DNA of 64,000 nucleotides from Sphingobacterium deserti (GCF_000757725.1 NZ_JJMU01000032.1:85838-149837), one strand, 5' to 3'. Counted from the stretch's first letter, positions 17,595 to 28,510 are shown. Made by a program: numbers and translations. The notes: generated by a model not told the origin, from the sequence alone.

Positions 17595-17607
17595 CGACGC
17601 AAATTTT

Positions 17608-17615
17608 TATATTTG
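17608..17615 (+). promoter_or_regulatory. -7 box of the lipocalin-like lipoprotein gene
   Basis: TATATTTG matches TAnnTTTG and lies 37 bases before the ATG. It is part of a 7-base inverted repeat CGCAAAT / ATTTGCG. The opposite-strand box for the small membrane protein lies 10 bases further on, so the two promoters are interleaved. The nearest TTG is 24 bases upstream, longer than usual. Confidence 0.45.
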
Positions 17616-17652
17616 CGAATATAGTCAAAAATAAAAAACTAAATTTTACATT

Positions 17653-18216
17653 ATGCGAAAACATATCCTATCTGTATTGGCCACGTTAGCGATCGTTTTA
17701 TTGTTGGGCTCTTGTGGAGCACAACGAAAATCAACTTCTACAGGTGCAGGAACATCAACTGCTGCAGGTGCTAGTGGTCCTTCGGCCGGACAATGGCGTA
17801 GCGGTTTGAAAGGTAAGTGGGTTTTAAATTCCGTGGATAGAGAAGATATTCCTGCTGCATATACCATCAAAAATATCTTCGATGAAGCACCTGTGGATTG
17901 TTTTATCGGCAGTGTTTGGAATTTGCCCGGCGGAAATTACCGTGGTACTATCACCTTCAATGCAGCAGGCACTTTGTGTGCCGATGGAGCAGTCCGCACA
18001 ATTGTTTGGTCCGTTTTCGACGGTAAAAGCAATGCCGAATACCCACAGTTTCAATTTAAAAAGATTTATTCCGGAGAAAAAGCATCTAATGTAACTTCAG
18101 GCTATAGATTGAACCTTTCTTATTCTGATGGCCAATCTTTAGTAATGCGTATGCCGATTCCCTTAGATAACGGTACCGGATTTCTTGTGCTTAACTTTAG
18201 CAGAATACAAGACTAA
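17653..18216 (+). CDS. Lipocalin-like outer lipoprotein
   Basis: 187 residues. A lipoprotein signal peptide ends at LLLGSC with the lipidated Cys21, followed by a flexible Ser/Thr/Gly-rich linker (about 25-48) and a beta-rich domain beginning LKGKWVLNSVD, the pattern of small Bacteroidota lipocalin-like proteins. Two Cys (in VDCFIG and GTLCADG) may form a disulfide. Function unknown; in relatives it often stands near OmpA-type genes, but none is here. Followed by a clear terminator. Confidence 0.8.
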   Translation: MRKHILSVLATLAIVLLLGSCGAQRKSTSTGAGTSTAAGASGPSAGQWRSGLKGKWVLNSVDREDIPAAYTIKNIFDEAPVDCFIGSVWNLPGGNYRGTITFNAAGTLCADGAVRTIVWSVFDGKSNAEYPQFQFKKIYSGEKASNVTSGYRLNLSYSDGQSLVMRMPIPLDNGTGFLVLNFSRIQD

Positions 18217-18226
18217 GTTTTAAAGC

Positions 18227-18253
18227 AGCCACGGCACTTCGCCGTGGCTTTCT
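18227..18253 (+). terminator. Intrinsic terminator after the lipoprotein gene
   Basis: Perfect 9-bp stem AGCCACGGC / GCCGTGGCT (18227-18235 with 18241-18249) and a 5-base ACTTC loop, followed by TTCTTATTT. Confidence 0.88.
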
Positions 18254-18301
18254 TATTTCCCTTTCCAAAAAAGACATATTAGGGAAACACGTAAATATTT
18301 T

Positions 18302-18309
18302 TATTTTTG
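18302..18309 (+). promoter_or_regulatory. -7 box of gmd
   Basis: TATTTTTG fits TAnnTTTG and lies 18 bases before the gmd ATG at 18328, which would leave a very short leader. It supports the ATG over the upstream TTG at 18307, which falls inside the box. The -33 element is weak (TTAG). Confidence 0.5.
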
Positions 18310-18327
18310 CGTATTGTTTTTGAGAAT

Positions 18328-19479
18328 ATGAATGCAATCACACCAAAAGTGGCGTTTGTTACCGGTATCACCGGGCAAGACGGCGCTTACCTTGCTGAGT
18401 TCCTTTTAAAAAAAGGCTATATTGTTCACGGCCTTAAAAGGCGGTCATCTTCGTTTAATACTGATCGAATTGACCATCTTTACCAAGATCCGCATACAAG
18501 TCAGCGGAATTTTATACTCCATTATGGAGACCTGACAGACTCTACCAATCTCATCCGTATTATCCAAGAAGTTCAGCCAGACGAAATTTATAATCTGGCC
18601 GCGCAATCTCATGTAAAAGTAAGTTTCGATACACCTGAATATACGGCTAATGCAGACGGCATAGGTACATTGCGTATTCTTGATGCAGTTAGGTTGTTAG
18701 GTTTGACGCAAAAGACAAAAGTATACCAGGCATCTACCTCCGAGTTGTATGGGTTGGTGCAAGCGGTTCCTCAAAGTGAGAGCACACCATTTTATCCGAG
18801 AAGCCCTTATGCTGTAGCGAAAATGTATGGCTATTGGATTACCGTAAACTACCGCGAAGCCTACCAAATGTATGCATGTAATGGTATTCTTTTCAATCAT
18901 GAAAGCCCTGTACGTGGCGAAACATTTGTAACACGAAAAATTACGCGCGCTGTTGCAAAGATCGCATTAGGACTACAAGATCGTCTATTTCTAGGCAATT
19001 TATCAGCCCAAAGAGATTGGGGGCACGCGAAAGATTATGTAGAAGCTATGTGGTTGATATTGCAACAACCTGCTCCAGAAGATTACGTCATCGCTACGGG
19101 TGTCACCACCACTGTACGTGACTTTGTCAGAATGGCTTTCGCCGAATTAGGCATAGAGGTTGAGTTTAGCGGAAAGGATGCCGCAGAACGAGGCGTCATC
19201 ATTGATCGTGATGAAGAAGTACTGAAACGCCTCGAGATTCCTGTCGAGCATATCAAAATAGGGCAGACCGTTGTTAAGGTCGACCCGCAATATTTCCGAC
19301 CAACTGAAGTAGATTTGTTGATAGGTGACCCTAGCAAAGCAAAGACTAAATTAGGATGGGAGCCGAAATTCACATTGCCTATGCTTGTCAAAGATATGAT
19401 CACGAATGATCTGCACCTGATGCGTAAAGAAGAATATTTACGTAAAGGTGGTTTTAAAAGTTTAAATTACTTTGAGTAA
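18328..19479 (+). CDS. gmd: GDP-mannose 4,6-dehydratase
   Basis: 383-residue extended SDR that converts GDP-mannose to GDP-4-keto-6-deoxymannose, the first step to GDP-fucose and related sugars. The NADP motif TGITGQDG is at 12-19, followed by the Gmd-type [17 protein letters not shown] segment. The catalytic Thr137, Glu139, Tyr161 and Lys165 are present (STSELYG, YAVAK), then the typical [16 protein letters not shown]. The partner GDP-fucose synthase is not in the window. Monocistronic here, near other envelope-sugar genes. ATG 18328 chosen because the earlier TTG overlaps the promoter box. Confidence 0.96.
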   Translation: MNAITPKVAFVTGITGQDGAYLAEFLLKKGYIVHGLKRRSSSFNTDRIDHLYQDPHTSQRNFILHYGDLTDSTNLIRIIQEVQPDEIYNLAAQSHVKVSFDTPEYTANADGIGTLRILDAVRLLGLTQKTKVYQASTSELYGLVQAVPQSESTPFYPRSPYAVAKMYGYWITVNYREAYQMYACNGILFNHESPVRGETFVTRKITRAVAKIALGLQDRLFLGNLSAQRDWGHAKDYVEAMWLILQQPAPEDYVIATGVTTTVRDFVRMAFAELGIEVEFSGKDAAERGVIIDRDEEVLKRLEIPVEHIKIGQTVVKVDPQYFRPTEVDLLIGDPSKAKTKLGWEPKFTLPMLVKDMITNDLHLMRKEEYLRKGGFKSLNYFE

Positions 19480-19576
19480 CATCTTAATGTCCTAAAATCG
19501 AATTGGAATAATTTTTGTTATTTCCAATCACTAGGCGATAATAACGTTACTTTGCCCCACATAGGTCTAAATAATA

Positions 19577-20533
19577 ATGCAAAAGCAAGAGGATATTGAG
19601 AAGGTAGAAACGTATAGCTCCGATAAGACAAATCTAGAACAAGCACCGAAAAGAAATAATTCCAAGATCTATTTCTTTTTGATAGCCATATCGGCGTTGT
19701 TAGCGACGAATATCTATTTCTATGTAAAGTTTAAATCATCCGGCGAGAAGCTGTATACGATGGCTATTCAGAAGCAAGATCTTCAGATAGAGATTGATCG
19801 TATTGAAGCGGAATTGGATAATCTCGTTACGCTAAAGGGGCAAGAAGCCTTGGATGAATCGCTCGAAGCATCAGAAGACCGCGCGAGGGAAGCAATTAGT
19901 GGATTACGTCAAAAATTAGAAGAACAAACGATAACAGAAGAAGATATCTCTCTAGCTAAACAAGAAGTTTCACGTTTGAAAGGGAGTGTGTCTGATCTAC
20001 GGATCAATCTCAACGAGTTGAAAGTAAAAAATGAACTCTTGCAACGCGAGAACCACGACCTAAATATCCAAATTACGTCGAGCGACAAAAGGCTTAATGC
20101 GCTATCCAAAGAAAATACGCAGTTAAAAGATAAGGTTACTGTTGCTGCTGGCTTAAAAGTATCAAATATCCATGTCAACGGTGTTTCAATTTCCAAAAGA
20201 GGCAGCATAGAAATCGAAAGCAAGGCACGCCGCGTAGATCAACTGCAAGTTTTATTCTCCCTCGCCGATAATTCGTTAGCGAAAGGGGGCAATAAAGAAG
20301 TCTTTGTTCGTGTGGTTGACCCGTCTGGAAATCTCTTCGGAGACGCCAACAGCTTATTCTATGTACATGGAGAAAAACTCCAGTACACCTTTAAGGAAAC
20401 TATAAACTTCACGAATAATGGCGAAGAATATCAGTTTTTATGGCCGCTTGATAAGTTTAAAAAAGGAGCGTATACCGTGCTACTTTATCATGATAATGCA
20501 ATCATGGGTCGAGCCGGAGTAGTACTGAAATAG
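19577..20533 (+). CDS. Membrane-anchored coiled-coil protein, unknown
   Basis: 318 residues: a charged cytoplasmic N-terminus (1-28), one membrane helix (about 30-50), a long coiled coil (about 60-190, heptad-like Leu/Ile with many Glu, Gln and Lys) and a C-terminal beta-rich domain (about 195-318; VFVRVVDPSGNLFGD, KGAYTVLLYHDNAIMGRAGV). The topology suggests a periplasm-facing structural or scaffold protein. Family not recognised. It ends in a long convergent gap before the histidine kinase. Confidence 0.72.
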   Translation: MQKQEDIEKVETYSSDKTNLEQAPKRNNSKIYFFLIAISALLATNIYFYVKFKSSGEKLYTMAIQKQDLQIEIDRIEAELDNLVTLKGQEALDESLEASEDRAREAISGLRQKLEEQTITEEDISLAKQEVSRLKGSVSDLRINLNELKVKNELLQRENHDLNIQITSSDKRLNALSKENTQLKDKVTVAAGLKVSNIHVNGVSISKRGSIEIESKARRVDQLQVLFSLADNSLAKGGNKEVFVRVVDPSGNLFGDANSLFYVHGEKLQYTFKETINFTNNGEEYQFLWPLDKFKKGAYTVLLYHDNAIMGRAGVVLK

Positions 20534-20957
20534 TTGATCCTCGCTGTTTATTGAACAGACATATCCCATTAAATTGTAGTTTTTTACGCCCTTCTAGGTT
20601 ACTCTCTACCTATCAGCCTGTTTGAGGGCGATAGGATGCTAAAATCTTTTCATTGTTATAAGGCGCAGATTGTTATCCATCTAGGTGTTGCAAATACATC
20701 CCTTGCTGCTTGCAGATGAATTAAGCCGGCGTAGTTTCTCGAACGAAAGAAAATGTTAACATGCAATGTGGCTGTTGCGGTGCTTACTGCCAGCGCCGCG
20801 GAAAAAAGTCTTTGCGGAAAGGACGACTTACTTTATATTTAGGTGCCTGGCATAGGGCTAAGAGTAACTAGCTAGAAGCCATTTTTAAATGTACTTTGGA
20901 AAGGCTATTTCAATATCGTGATTGTATCTCCGCAGCACCTGTTAAACCTGATAGCAA
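20534..20957. other. Gene-free convergent gap of 424 bases
   Basis: It lies between the 3' ends of the coiled-coil gene and the histidine kinase gene. I find no ORF with a believable start, no RNA signature and no good terminator for either gene. A minus-strand open stretch around 20640-20830 lacks a start codon. Possibly decayed sequence. Confidence 0.6.
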
Positions 20958-23900
20958 TTAGCCTTTATAGATAGGTAAGGTGATGATAAAGGTAGTTCCG
21001 CTATTCGTTTTGGTTACAAATTCGATCTTTCCGCCGATACCAGTTACCGTTTGTTTCACAAATGCCAATCCCAAACCTGTTCCAGAACTTTTTGTCGTAA
21101 AATTTGGTTTGAAGATGTTAGGGATGATTTCATCCGATATACCGTAACCATTATCCTGAATAAAAATTTTCACATTATTGTCGTCGGGGTAACTCACTTC
21201 AACATTGATCCTCGTTTTTTTTCTGCCTACACTTGCTTCGATCGCATTTTTAAATAAATTGTTGAAAGATCTCAGCATCTGATCCCGGTCGCCCAGGATG
21301 TAGATAGCACGATCCATTGTTTCGTTATTAAGTACGATTAAGGTATTGGATGAGCTGTTAAACAGATTCATTACCTTGAGTATTTTCTCAATCAAATTAA
21401 TTTTCACCAGATTTGTTTCCGGCAGTTTAGCAAATGCAGAGAATTCTGTCGCAATTTTTGATAGGCTATCTATCTGTTCTATGACTGAATTGGAAATGCG
21501 TAGAAAACGTTCGGCAAACCGCTGGTCATTCTCATTGTAGGATCGCATAAGCTGCTGTATACCCAGCTTCATCGGCGTTAAAGGGTTTTTGATTTCGTGT
21601 GCTACCTGCTTGGCCATCTCACGCCAAGCCTTTTCGCGTTCAGCGTCGCGCAGCTGCTTTGCGCTCTCCTCCAGCTTGATCAACATGTAGTTGTACTCTT
21701 TAATCAGCATGCCTATTTCATCATTGCGCTCCCAATAGAGCGGCTCATTTATTTTATTCGATAGTTGCGTTTCGGCGAGCTTTTGACGCACAATATCTAA
21801 AGGCTTGGTGATTTTGCTTGATACCGCAACAGCTATAAAACCAAAAAGAATAATGATAAAGGTGTAGATATTTAGAATGGTGTTCAGTAATAAATTTCTA
21901 TTTGAAATAGCATCCTTCTCCGTCGTATAATATGGAATGTTCAGATAAGCCACCGTTTTATAATCTTCGCTTTTTATTGCGGCGTAGGAGGCTGCAAATT
22001 TGAACATAGAGATCTGCTCTTGTTCGTAAGCTTCTGATTTCCGTAATACCGCAAGTTTGCTTAATGCCGCAGGATTGATATAGTCAGAAATCAACTTTAA
22101 ATCAAATATTCGGGGTTGAGAAGTGTATAGCAACCTTCCGCCCTTGTCATACAAATTGAAATTTGTCATGCTGGAGGGAGCCATGTCCTTCAATATTTTC
22201 ACAATCGCCTGACCGACCTCTTCGTCAGTGCCGGCTATCGTGTTTTCGATCTTTTTGGTGACTTCGGCAATCTCTTTTAATCTGTTTGCGGAGGTCGTTT
22301 GTTCCAATTGTCTGTTGATGCTTATAAATGCAATTGCTCCGGAAATAAGGATCCCCAACAGAACCGACATGATGACCAGTGTTTGTATGCGGGTACTATA
22401 TTGAATGTTGTTATACAACAGCCGGAAATGATAGCGAATGCGATTCCAATGGAAGGACTTATCACTAATTGTTTTGACTACGTAATTCGTAGAATTAAAC
22501 AGTACAAAGAATAATAGGAGTACAATAAAAATAATAGAAGCATGCGCTAAATATTGCCACGCCGTTGATTTTTGTTTGCTAAGAACAATTGTTGTATACT
22601 GGTCTGGCTTGTACGCCAGATGGAAAAAGTGGTCTTGTTTGTCAATCTCTAGGTATTCACGCAGTTTATTGGGGACATAAAAATCATTTTCCGCATAGTT
22701 ATACGCGCCGTATTGTGTTACGAGATTATGGTCTTTGTACAGGGCATAAGAATTGTTTTCAATCGCATCAAACTGCCAGGCGGAGGACTTGCTGTCTGAT
22801 AAAATTTCGGGATAGGGAAGAAGTGTGCTGTACGACAGGTTTTTCAGATTGAGATAGATATGGTAAGACTTTTCCGAATCGTTCTCATACGGTATCGTGA
22901 GGTGTGTGAAATATTCATGCGTACCTAGCTCGCTTTTTAGCCGATAGAAATTAGTCGTAAACGGAATTTTAATTGCGCTTTTTATTACTTTCTCCCGATA
23001 CTCCGCTGCGATATTTGTCTGGTATTGTTCCAGCGGTATGCCCTCATTATTGTAATAAAATGCCTGAAACTCAAATTTAGACAAATAGCCACTTAGGTAT
23101 CTGGTTTTTATGTATTCGGTTATCGCAGGAATATCGGCGGCGGAAGATTGAAGACTAAGTGATTTCTCCAGCTTATAATCGTTATTGATGTGTTTTTCGA
23201 TATCGACAAAGAGGGATACTGCGTTGACATCATCTTCGGCGAGAAGATGGGAGATGGATTGTTTCATCCCCTCCTGTTTCGTGATGCGGTTGTAGTGATT
23301 ATAGGATAATATAGATACGCCAGATAGCAGTAGTATTGTAGAGATGAATATGGATAGATGGTATGGCGCAGAGAAGCTATAGGTTCTGTATGTACGGAGA
23401 AATATGAGTGTCCCGATTAAAACGCAAGAAAAGAGATTGAAATTGATAATCGCGGTAGCAATAAGCGATACCACTAAACAAATGAGCTCAATGTTGAGCA
23501 TTATCGTGATGTTCTTTAGAAAAAAACGAATCATTTGTAAGATGCCATCTGTGTAGAGCGTGAATGAGGTGACATTTAAGCAAAACAGCAGTAAGCATAT
23601 CCAACCATATAATCCTAAATTCAGGATCTTTGTAAAATCATTTTCGTAAAGCGGGGAGTGAGTGATCAAAGTCCCTAGAAAATAGAACATGATCTGTGCA
23701 GACACATAGATGGAAAAAATGCCAATGAGGGAAAAGATAATGGCGAAGTTTCGCTTCTGAAGCTTTTTAGGTACAGGTAAAAAACGCTGTATATACTTTA
23801 CAAAGCATATAAACCAAAAAATGCTCACTGTAATCATTAAGTACGACCACACATTTGGCAGAATCTCATTGTATGCGTAGTACTTCGGGTCGAATAGCTC

Positions 23901-24701
23901 TAGGCTAGAATGTACCGATAACCAATTCGAATGGAGATCGATATAACGGATAGCCACCAAGATCGAGAAGAATAAAATGAGCGCTAGCCACGCTCTTCCT
24001 TTTTTTGCAAGATGAAGACAAATACTATTTGTCAGGATGATAAAACAAATGATAGCAGCGACCCAACAGATAAATTGTAAATCAAGGTATATATTGTCTT
24101 TCTTTCCTTCAATAAGTTTGACAGAGAACAAGTAGTTGTTATCCTTGCTATAAATGTTGCGTATATTCTTATTGTCGTTGTATTGCGCTATCTCTATATT
24201 CTTTACACCAATTGTATTTAGGAAATTGTTGTTTAGGAAATTGTTAGGATTTTCGAAGTTTCGTTTTATCGGAACCAATGCCAATACCGAGATGCCGTGG
24301 TTCAGCTCTTTTTTCTTTACCAGAAATGATCTGTTTTCAGACTGCAGATAGGATGTTTTAGGGCGAATGCCGACATCCGTGACGGGCACATAGATGTTTG
24401 TGGACCAGTGTACAATCTGGTTATCTCGATAGATATAAAAGAAAATTAGTTCTTGACTTATTTGGTTGGTGATTTGTTGAAGTTGGACGGGGTATTTATC
24501 GACATTTTGAAATGTTTTAACAATTAAGCTATCTCCAAAAATTTCATCAATCCTGTCTTCAAACTTATGGATGCGCGTCGTTAACTTGCCTTCATCCAGT
24601 TTAAGCATTTCTTCATCCGTAATGGTGAAATGTATAGTGATCGCAGTACCTAGTAAGGATAACGTGAAAATTAAGAGAAGAAATCGAATCTTTGTCAACA
24701 T
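20958..24701 (-). CDS. Giant multi-pass sensor histidine kinase (NtrY-like)
   Basis: 1247 residues. An N-terminal membrane helix and extracytoplasmic region (about 25-205) are followed by a block of about nine membrane helices (210-470), a second extracytoplasmic domain (about 475-735), another helix near 740, a helix at 790-810, a third sensor segment, a helix near 950 and a HAMP-like linker (about 965-1015). The kinase core has the H-box His1035 in VAHEIKNPLTPMKLG, an N-box FKNAIEAS, DNGYGIS, and GTGLGLAFVKQ. The H-box resembles NtrY-type kinases. No response regulator gene is adjacent. It is separated from sdhB by a strong terminator, so it is transcribed alone. Confidence 0.9.
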   Translation of the reverse strand: MLTKIRFLLLIFTLSLLGTAITIHFTITDEEMLKLDEGKLTTRIHKFEDRIDEIFGDSLIVKTFQNVDKYPVQLQQITNQISQELIFFYIYRDNQIVHWSTNIYVPVTDVGIRPKTSYLQSENRSFLVKKKELNHGISVLALVPIKRNFENPNNFLNNNFLNTIGVKNIEIAQYNDNKNIRNIYSKDNNYLFSVKLIEGKKDNIYLDLQFICWVAAIICFIILTNSICLHLAKKGRAWLALILFFSILVAIRYIDLHSNWLSVHSSLELFDPKYYAYNEILPNVWSYLMITVSIFWFICFVKYIQRFLPVPKKLQKRNFAIIFSLIGIFSIYVSAQIMFYFLGTLITHSPLYENDFTKILNLGLYGWICLLLFCLNVTSFTLYTDGILQMIRFFLKNITIMLNIELICLVVSLIATAIINFNLFSCVLIGTLIFLRTYRTYSFSAPYHLSIFISTILLLSGVSILSYNHYNRITKQEGMKQSISHLLAEDDVNAVSLFVDIEKHINNDYKLEKSLSLQSSAADIPAITEYIKTRYLSGYLSKFEFQAFYYNNEGIPLEQYQTNIAAEYREKVIKSAIKIPFTTNFYRLKSELGTHEYFTHLTIPYENDSEKSYHIYLNLKNLSYSTLLPYPEILSDSKSSAWQFDAIENNSYALYKDHNLVTQYGAYNYAENDFYVPNKLREYLEIDKQDHFFHLAYKPDQYTTIVLSKQKSTAWQYLAHASIIFIVLLLFFVLFNSTNYVVKTISDKSFHWNRIRYHFRLLYNNIQYSTRIQTLVIMSVLLGILISGAIAFISINRQLEQTTSANRLKEIAEVTKKIENTIAGTDEEVGQAIVKILKDMAPSSMTNFNLYDKGGRLLYTSQPRIFDLKLISDYINPAALSKLAVLRKSEAYEQEQISMFKFAASYAAIKSEDYKTVAYLNIPYYTTEKDAISNRNLLLNTILNIYTFIIILFGFIAVAVSSKITKPLDIVRQKLAETQLSNKINEPLYWERNDEIGMLIKEYNYMLIKLEESAKQLRDAEREKAWREMAKQVAHEIKNPLTPMKLGIQQLMRSYNENDQRFAERFLRISNSVIEQIDSLSKIATEFSAFAKLPETNLVKINLIEKILKVMNLFNSSSNTLIVLNNETMDRAIYILGDRDQMLRSFNNLFKNAIEASVGRKKTRINVEVSYPDDNNVKIFIQDNGYGISDEIIPNIFKPNFTTKSSGTGLGLAFVKQTVTGIGGKIEFVTKTNSGTTFIITLPIYKG

Positions 24702-24732
24702 TTATGTCGCTTTGCACAAAATGTAAATATAA

Positions 24733-24769
24733 AAAAAGTCCTCGTTATTATATCTAACGAGGACTTTTT
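24733..24769 (-). terminator. Intrinsic terminator after sdhB
   Basis: Perfect 15-bp stem (24733-24747 with 24755-24769), core GTCCTCGTTA, flanked by A/T runs on both sides, 7-base loop. It ends the sdhCAB transcript before the kinase gene. Confidence 0.92.
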
Positions 24770-24787
24770 ATAAATTCACACCCGAAA

Positions 24788-25567
24788 TTAATTGTGGGTA
24801 TGGACGTCTTCTTCGCGGAATAATTTAGCGGTGAAGTATTCTCTGTTCATGCGTGCAATGTTGGAAAGTTTGATGCCTTTCGGACATTCCGCTTCACAGG
24901 CACCCGTGTTGGTACAGTTACCGAAACCTTCTGCATCCATTTGATCTACCATCGCTTGCGCACGCTCATAACGTTCTGTTTGACCTTGCGGAAGCAACGC
25001 AAACTGAGATATCTTAGCTGAAACGAATAACATAGCGGATGCATTTTTACATGCTGCAACACAAGCCCCACAACCAATACATGTTGCAGCTTCGAAAGCT
25101 TCATCTGCGATACGTTTCGGAATAGGAATCGTGTTTGCGTCTGGCACGCCGCCTGTATTGACGTTCACGTATCCTCCAGCTTGCTGTATGCGGTCAAAAG
25201 ATGTACGATCTACAGCAAGGTCTTTCAATACTGGGAATGCAGCTGCACGCCAAGGTTCGATCACAATCGTCTGACCGTCGTGGAAAGACCGCATGTGTAA
25301 TTGACACGTTGTAATGCCGTATTTAGGTCCGTGGGGGCGGCCATTGATCACCAATGAACACATCCCACAAATACCTTCGCGGCAGTCGTGATCGAAATAA
25401 ATCGGGTCTTCACCCAAACGGGTAAGGTCTTCATTGACAACGTCAAGCATCTCTAGGAAAGACATATCATCAGCAATGTCTTTCGCTTGAACCGTGACGA
25501 ATTGACCTTTGGTTTTATCATTTTTTTGACGCCAAACTTTTAGCGTTAAATTCATATGTTGTGCCAT
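24788..25567 (-). CDS. sdhB: Succinate dehydrogenase/fumarate reductase iron-sulfur subunit
   Basis: 259 residues from ATG 25567; ATG 25555 is an alternative and the open frame extends a little upstream. It carries three cluster motifs: [2Fe-2S] [11 protein letters not shown] with a later Cys in GITTCQLHM, [4Fe-4S] [12 protein letters not shown], and the [3Fe-4S] site [15 protein letters not shown]. It passes electrons between the flavoprotein and the membrane haem subunit at the inner membrane. Last gene of the sdhC-sdhA-sdhB set. Confidence 0.95.
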   Translation of the reverse strand: MAQHMNLTLKVWRQKNDKTKGQFVTVQAKDIADDMSFLEMLDVVNEDLTRLGEDPIYFDHDCREGICGMCSLVINGRPHGPKYGITTCQLHMRSFHDGQTIVIEPWRAAAFPVLKDLAVDRTSFDRIQQAGGYVNVNTGGVPDANTIPIPKRIADEAFEAATCIGCGACVAACKNASAMLFVSAKISQFALLPQGQTERYERAQAMVDQMDAEGFGNCTNTGACEAECPKGIKLSNIARMNREYFTAKLFREEDVHTHN

Positions 25568-25618
25568 GATAATATTGTTAAGTACAACGCTGGTCAAGAT
25601 GTCTCAACCAGCAGGATA

Positions 25619-27553
25619 CTATTTATAACTTCTTTGTGTTAATTTAACGTTTTCAAAGATTAATTCCTCTTTGTGTAGAACCTCTTCCTGATTTTCGCCA
25701 GCAAATTCCCAAGCAGCTACATAGGTGAAGTTTTCGTCATCACGTTTTGCTTCGCCCTCTTCGGTTTGTGATTCCAGGCGGAAGTGTCCACCGCAGGATT
25801 CACTACGGTTCAACGCATCATCTACCATCAACTCGCCAAGCTCGATAAAGTCCGCTACGCGTCCCGCTTTTTCTAGAGACATGTTTAACTCTTCGTTCTC
25901 ACCTAATACTCTCACATCGCTCCAAAACTCTTTTTTCAAGTTTTGAATCAAGCCTTTAGCTTTAGTTAAGCCTTCAGCAGTACGGGCCATACCACAGTAT
26001 TCCCACATGATCTTACCTAACTCTTTGTGGATATCGTCAATAGTTTTCGATCCCTTCAAGCTCAATAACACGTTGATTTTCTCTTCTACTTCTTTTCTCG
26101 TCTGCTCAAAAGCTGGATGGTTTTTGTCGATCGGAGCAAAGCTTCCAAGATTGGCAAGATAGTCGCCTACTGTAAACGGAATAACGAAATAACCATCAGA
26201 TAAGCCTTGCATCAACGCTGATGCACCCAAGCGGTTTGCACCGTGATCAGAGAAGTTACATTCGCCCAACGCATAAAGACCAGGTACAGTAGTCATCAAG
26301 TTATAGTCAACCCATACACCGCCCATTGTGTAGTGCACAGCAGGATAAATACGCATGGGTTGTTCATATGGATTCTCGTCCGTGATTTGATAGTACATAT
26401 CAAACAAGTTTCCGTATTTAGCCTCTACCGTATCTTTCCCTAAACGTTTGATAGCATCCGCGAAATCAAGAAATACAGCAACGCCAGATTTACCCACACC
26501 ACGGCCATCGTCTACCATTTCTTTCGCGTTACGCGAAGCAACGTCACGTGGCACGAGGTTACCAAATGAAGGGTACTTCCGTTCTAAGAAGTAGTCGCGG
26601 TCGTCCTCTTTAATGTCTGCAGGATTAATAGAACCTGAGCGTAACTTCTCCGAAATTTCTTTGGTTTTCGGTACCCAAACACGACCATCATTACGTAATG
26701 ATTCAGACATCAACGTCAGTTTCGACTGGTGGTCGCCTGTAACAGGGATACAAGTAGGGTGAATTTGCGTATAACAAGGATTTGCAAAGTAAGCACCTCT
26801 TTTATGCGCTCTCCATGCCGCCGTTACGTTACAGCCCATTGCATTCGTTGAAAGGAAGAAAACGTTTCCGTATCCGCCTGTACAAAGTAGCACCGCATGA
26901 CCTTCGTGAGATTCGATTTTTCCGGTAACCATATCACGCGTGATAATTCCGCGCGCATGGCCATCTATTTTCACTAAATCCAACATCTCGTGACGCGTGT
27001 AGGATTTTACTTTTCCTTTTTTGATTTGGCGGTTTAACGCAGAATACGCTCCTAAAAGCAATTGCTGCCCCGTTTGACCGCGAGCATAGAATGTACGGGA
27101 AACCTGTGCCCCACCAAAAGAACGGTTATCCAACAATCCGCCGTATTCGCGAGCGAAAGGAACACCTTGTGCCACACATTGGTCAATAATGTTCACCGAT
27201 ACTTCAGCAAGACGATATACGTTGGCTTCACGTGCGCGGTAGTCACCACCTTTTATTGTATCATAGAATAGACGGAAAACAGAGTCACCATCGTTCTGAT
27301 AATTCTTCGCAGCATTGATACCACCTTGTGCAGCGATGGAGTGTGCACGGCGTGGCGAATCTTGGTAACAAAATGTTTTTACGTTGTAACCAAGTTCTGC
27401 TAATGAAGCGGCAGCAGATGCTCCAGCCAAACCCGTACCCACAACTAAGACTGTGAACTTACGTTTGTTAGCTGGGTTTACCAACTTCATTTCAAATTTA
27501 TGTTTTGACCATTTCTCGGCTAATGGGCCTGCAGGTACCTTTGAATCTAACAT
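25619..27553 (-). CDS. sdhA: Succinate dehydrogenase/fumarate reductase flavoprotein subunit
   Basis: 644-residue flavoprotein. FAD binding begins with [12 protein letters not shown] near 38-48; covalent FAD attaches at His71 in [14 protein letters not shown]. Substrate-binding and catalytic segments include [12 protein letters not shown] and [12 protein letters not shown]; the C-terminal helix region is typical of the Bacteroidota/epsilon-type (class B) enzymes. It oxidises succinate or reduces fumarate. Directly between sdhC and sdhB, on the minus strand, in one operon. Confidence 0.96.
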   Translation of the reverse strand: MLDSKVPAGPLAEKWSKHKFEMKLVNPANKRKFTVLVVGTGLAGASAAASLAELGYNVKTFCYQDSPRRAHSIAAQGGINAAKNYQNDGDSVFRLFYDTIKGGDYRAREANVYRLAEVSVNIIDQCVAQGVPFAREYGGLLDNRSFGGAQVSRTFYARGQTGQQLLLGAYSALNRQIKKGKVKSYTRHEMLDLVKIDGHARGIITRDMVTGKIESHEGHAVLLCTGGYGNVFFLSTNAMGCNVTAAWRAHKRGAYFANPCYTQIHPTCIPVTGDHQSKLTLMSESLRNDGRVWVPKTKEISEKLRSGSINPADIKEDDRDYFLERKYPSFGNLVPRDVASRNAKEMVDDGRGVGKSGVAVFLDFADAIKRLGKDTVEAKYGNLFDMYYQITDENPYEQPMRIYPAVHYTMGGVWVDYNLMTTVPGLYALGECNFSDHGANRLGASALMQGLSDGYFVIPFTVGDYLANLGSFAPIDKNHPAFEQTRKEVEEKINVLLSLKGSKTIDDIHKELGKIMWEYCGMARTAEGLTKAKGLIQNLKKEFWSDVRVLGENEELNMSLEKAGRVADFIELGELMVDDALNRSESCGGHFRLESQTEEGEAKRDDENFTYVAAWEFAGENQEEVLHKEELIFENVKLTQRSYK

Positions 27554-27600
27554 ATTTAAATACTTTATATTTAACAGATATGAATAGTATATCTTAAATA

Positions 27601-28374
27601 TTATTTAACGAAATAAAAATATAATGGCATTAACGCAAAACCAATCGGAATGATAACACCAAAACCCCATACACCAATGAATTCAATGATAGGCACATAT
27701 TTTCTGTGGGAAACACCGATCGTTTGAAAAGCCGATTTAAAACCGTGTATTAAGTGGAATGCTAATGCAGCCATTGCCAATACATAAAAACCTACTAATA
27801 GCGGGTTTTCAAAAGCAAAGTCTACCTGCTTGTACAAATCACGCGCTTTTACAGTCTCTACGTTATTCTCAACAGTTACTTGATAATCGTTGAATTCACT
27901 TGCTTCCAGTACCCGCGAAGTTGTATTTCCTGTGGCCAAGTCTGTTTGGTACTCAATGTAGGGCACTTGATCGTTATGGTATTTCCACCAAAAGTTTTGC
28001 ATGTGTGTTGCGATGAAAACAAGAAGAACAGTTCCCAGAATTCCCATGTTACGTGAGTTCCATGTACTATTGGCTTTGCCGTCGAACTGCGCATAGTTAA
28101 CAGGGCGCGCAGCTTTGTTTTTGATGGATAAAACCAAAGCGTAAATCGCATGGACAACGATAGATGCATAAAGTAGGTAAGAAACTACCTTAATGGGTGT
28201 GAAGTGCGTCATGAAGTACGCATAATTGTTGAAGGCGTACCCCTCATCATTTTTAAATAGCTGTAAGTTACCAATCAGGTGAACTATAAGGAATGTACAT
28301 AGGAAGATCCCCGTTAAGCTCATGATCAGTTTTCTTCCCAGTGAAGAGCTTAAAACTGGCTTTGAATTACTCAT
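27601..28374 (-). CDS. sdhC: Succinate dehydrogenase cytochrome b subunit (di-haem, class B)
   Basis: 257 residues with five membrane helices (near 14-34, 63-83, 108-128, 190-210, 225-250) and His residues in [24 protein letters not shown] and [11 protein letters not shown] placed as haem ligands in single-subunit class B anchors. It carries two haems b and the menaquinone site. The long loop at about 130-185 is rich in acidic residues. First gene of the operon; the single large anchor explains the absence of sdhD. Confidence 0.93.
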   Translation of the reverse strand: MSNSKPVLSSSLGRKLIMSLTGIFLCTFLIVHLIGNLQLFKNDEGYAFNNYAYFMTHFTPIKVVSYLLYASIVVHAIYALVLSIKNKAARPVNYAQFDGKANSTWNSRNMGILGTVLLVFIATHMQNFWWKYHNDQVPYIEYQTDLATGNTTSRVLEASEFNDYQVTVENNVETVKARDLYKQVDFAFENPLLVGFYVLAMAALAFHLIHGFKSAFQTIGVSHRKYVPIIEFIGVWGFGVIIPIGFALMPLYFYFVK

Positions 28375-28400
28375 TATCCTCGATTTTTTATATTGATTCG

Positions 28401-28408
28401 CAAATCTA
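28401..28408 (-). promoter_or_regulatory. -7 box of the sdhCAB operon
   Basis: TAGATTTG on the minus strand fits TAnnTTTG and lies 27 bases before the sdhC ATG. A TTG at the normal distance is not evident. Confidence 0.45.
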
Positions 28409-28475
28409 TTTATTTGTTAACAGAAATCTGACATACGTCAATAAAATCGAACAATTTAGAACAATTCTAATCAAA

Positions 28476-28510
28476 AAGGGGCTGGATCAATTTGCATGAT
28501 CCAGCCCCTT
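28476..28510 (-). terminator. Intrinsic terminator after the outer-membrane barrel gene
   Basis: AAGGGGCTGGATCA paired perfectly with its complement (28476-28489 with 28497-28510), 7-base loop, and T-rich on both strands outside the stem. Confidence 0.92.

Noticed and set aside
20640..20840. Minus-strand open stretch reading like a short exported protein
   Set aside because: No start codon before an upstream stop and no promoter or terminator; treated as non-coding.
20754..20843. Tiny plus-strand ORF with a hydrophobic start in the convergent gap
   Set aside because: Only 29 codons, no promoter or Shine-Dalgarno, no conservation evidence available.
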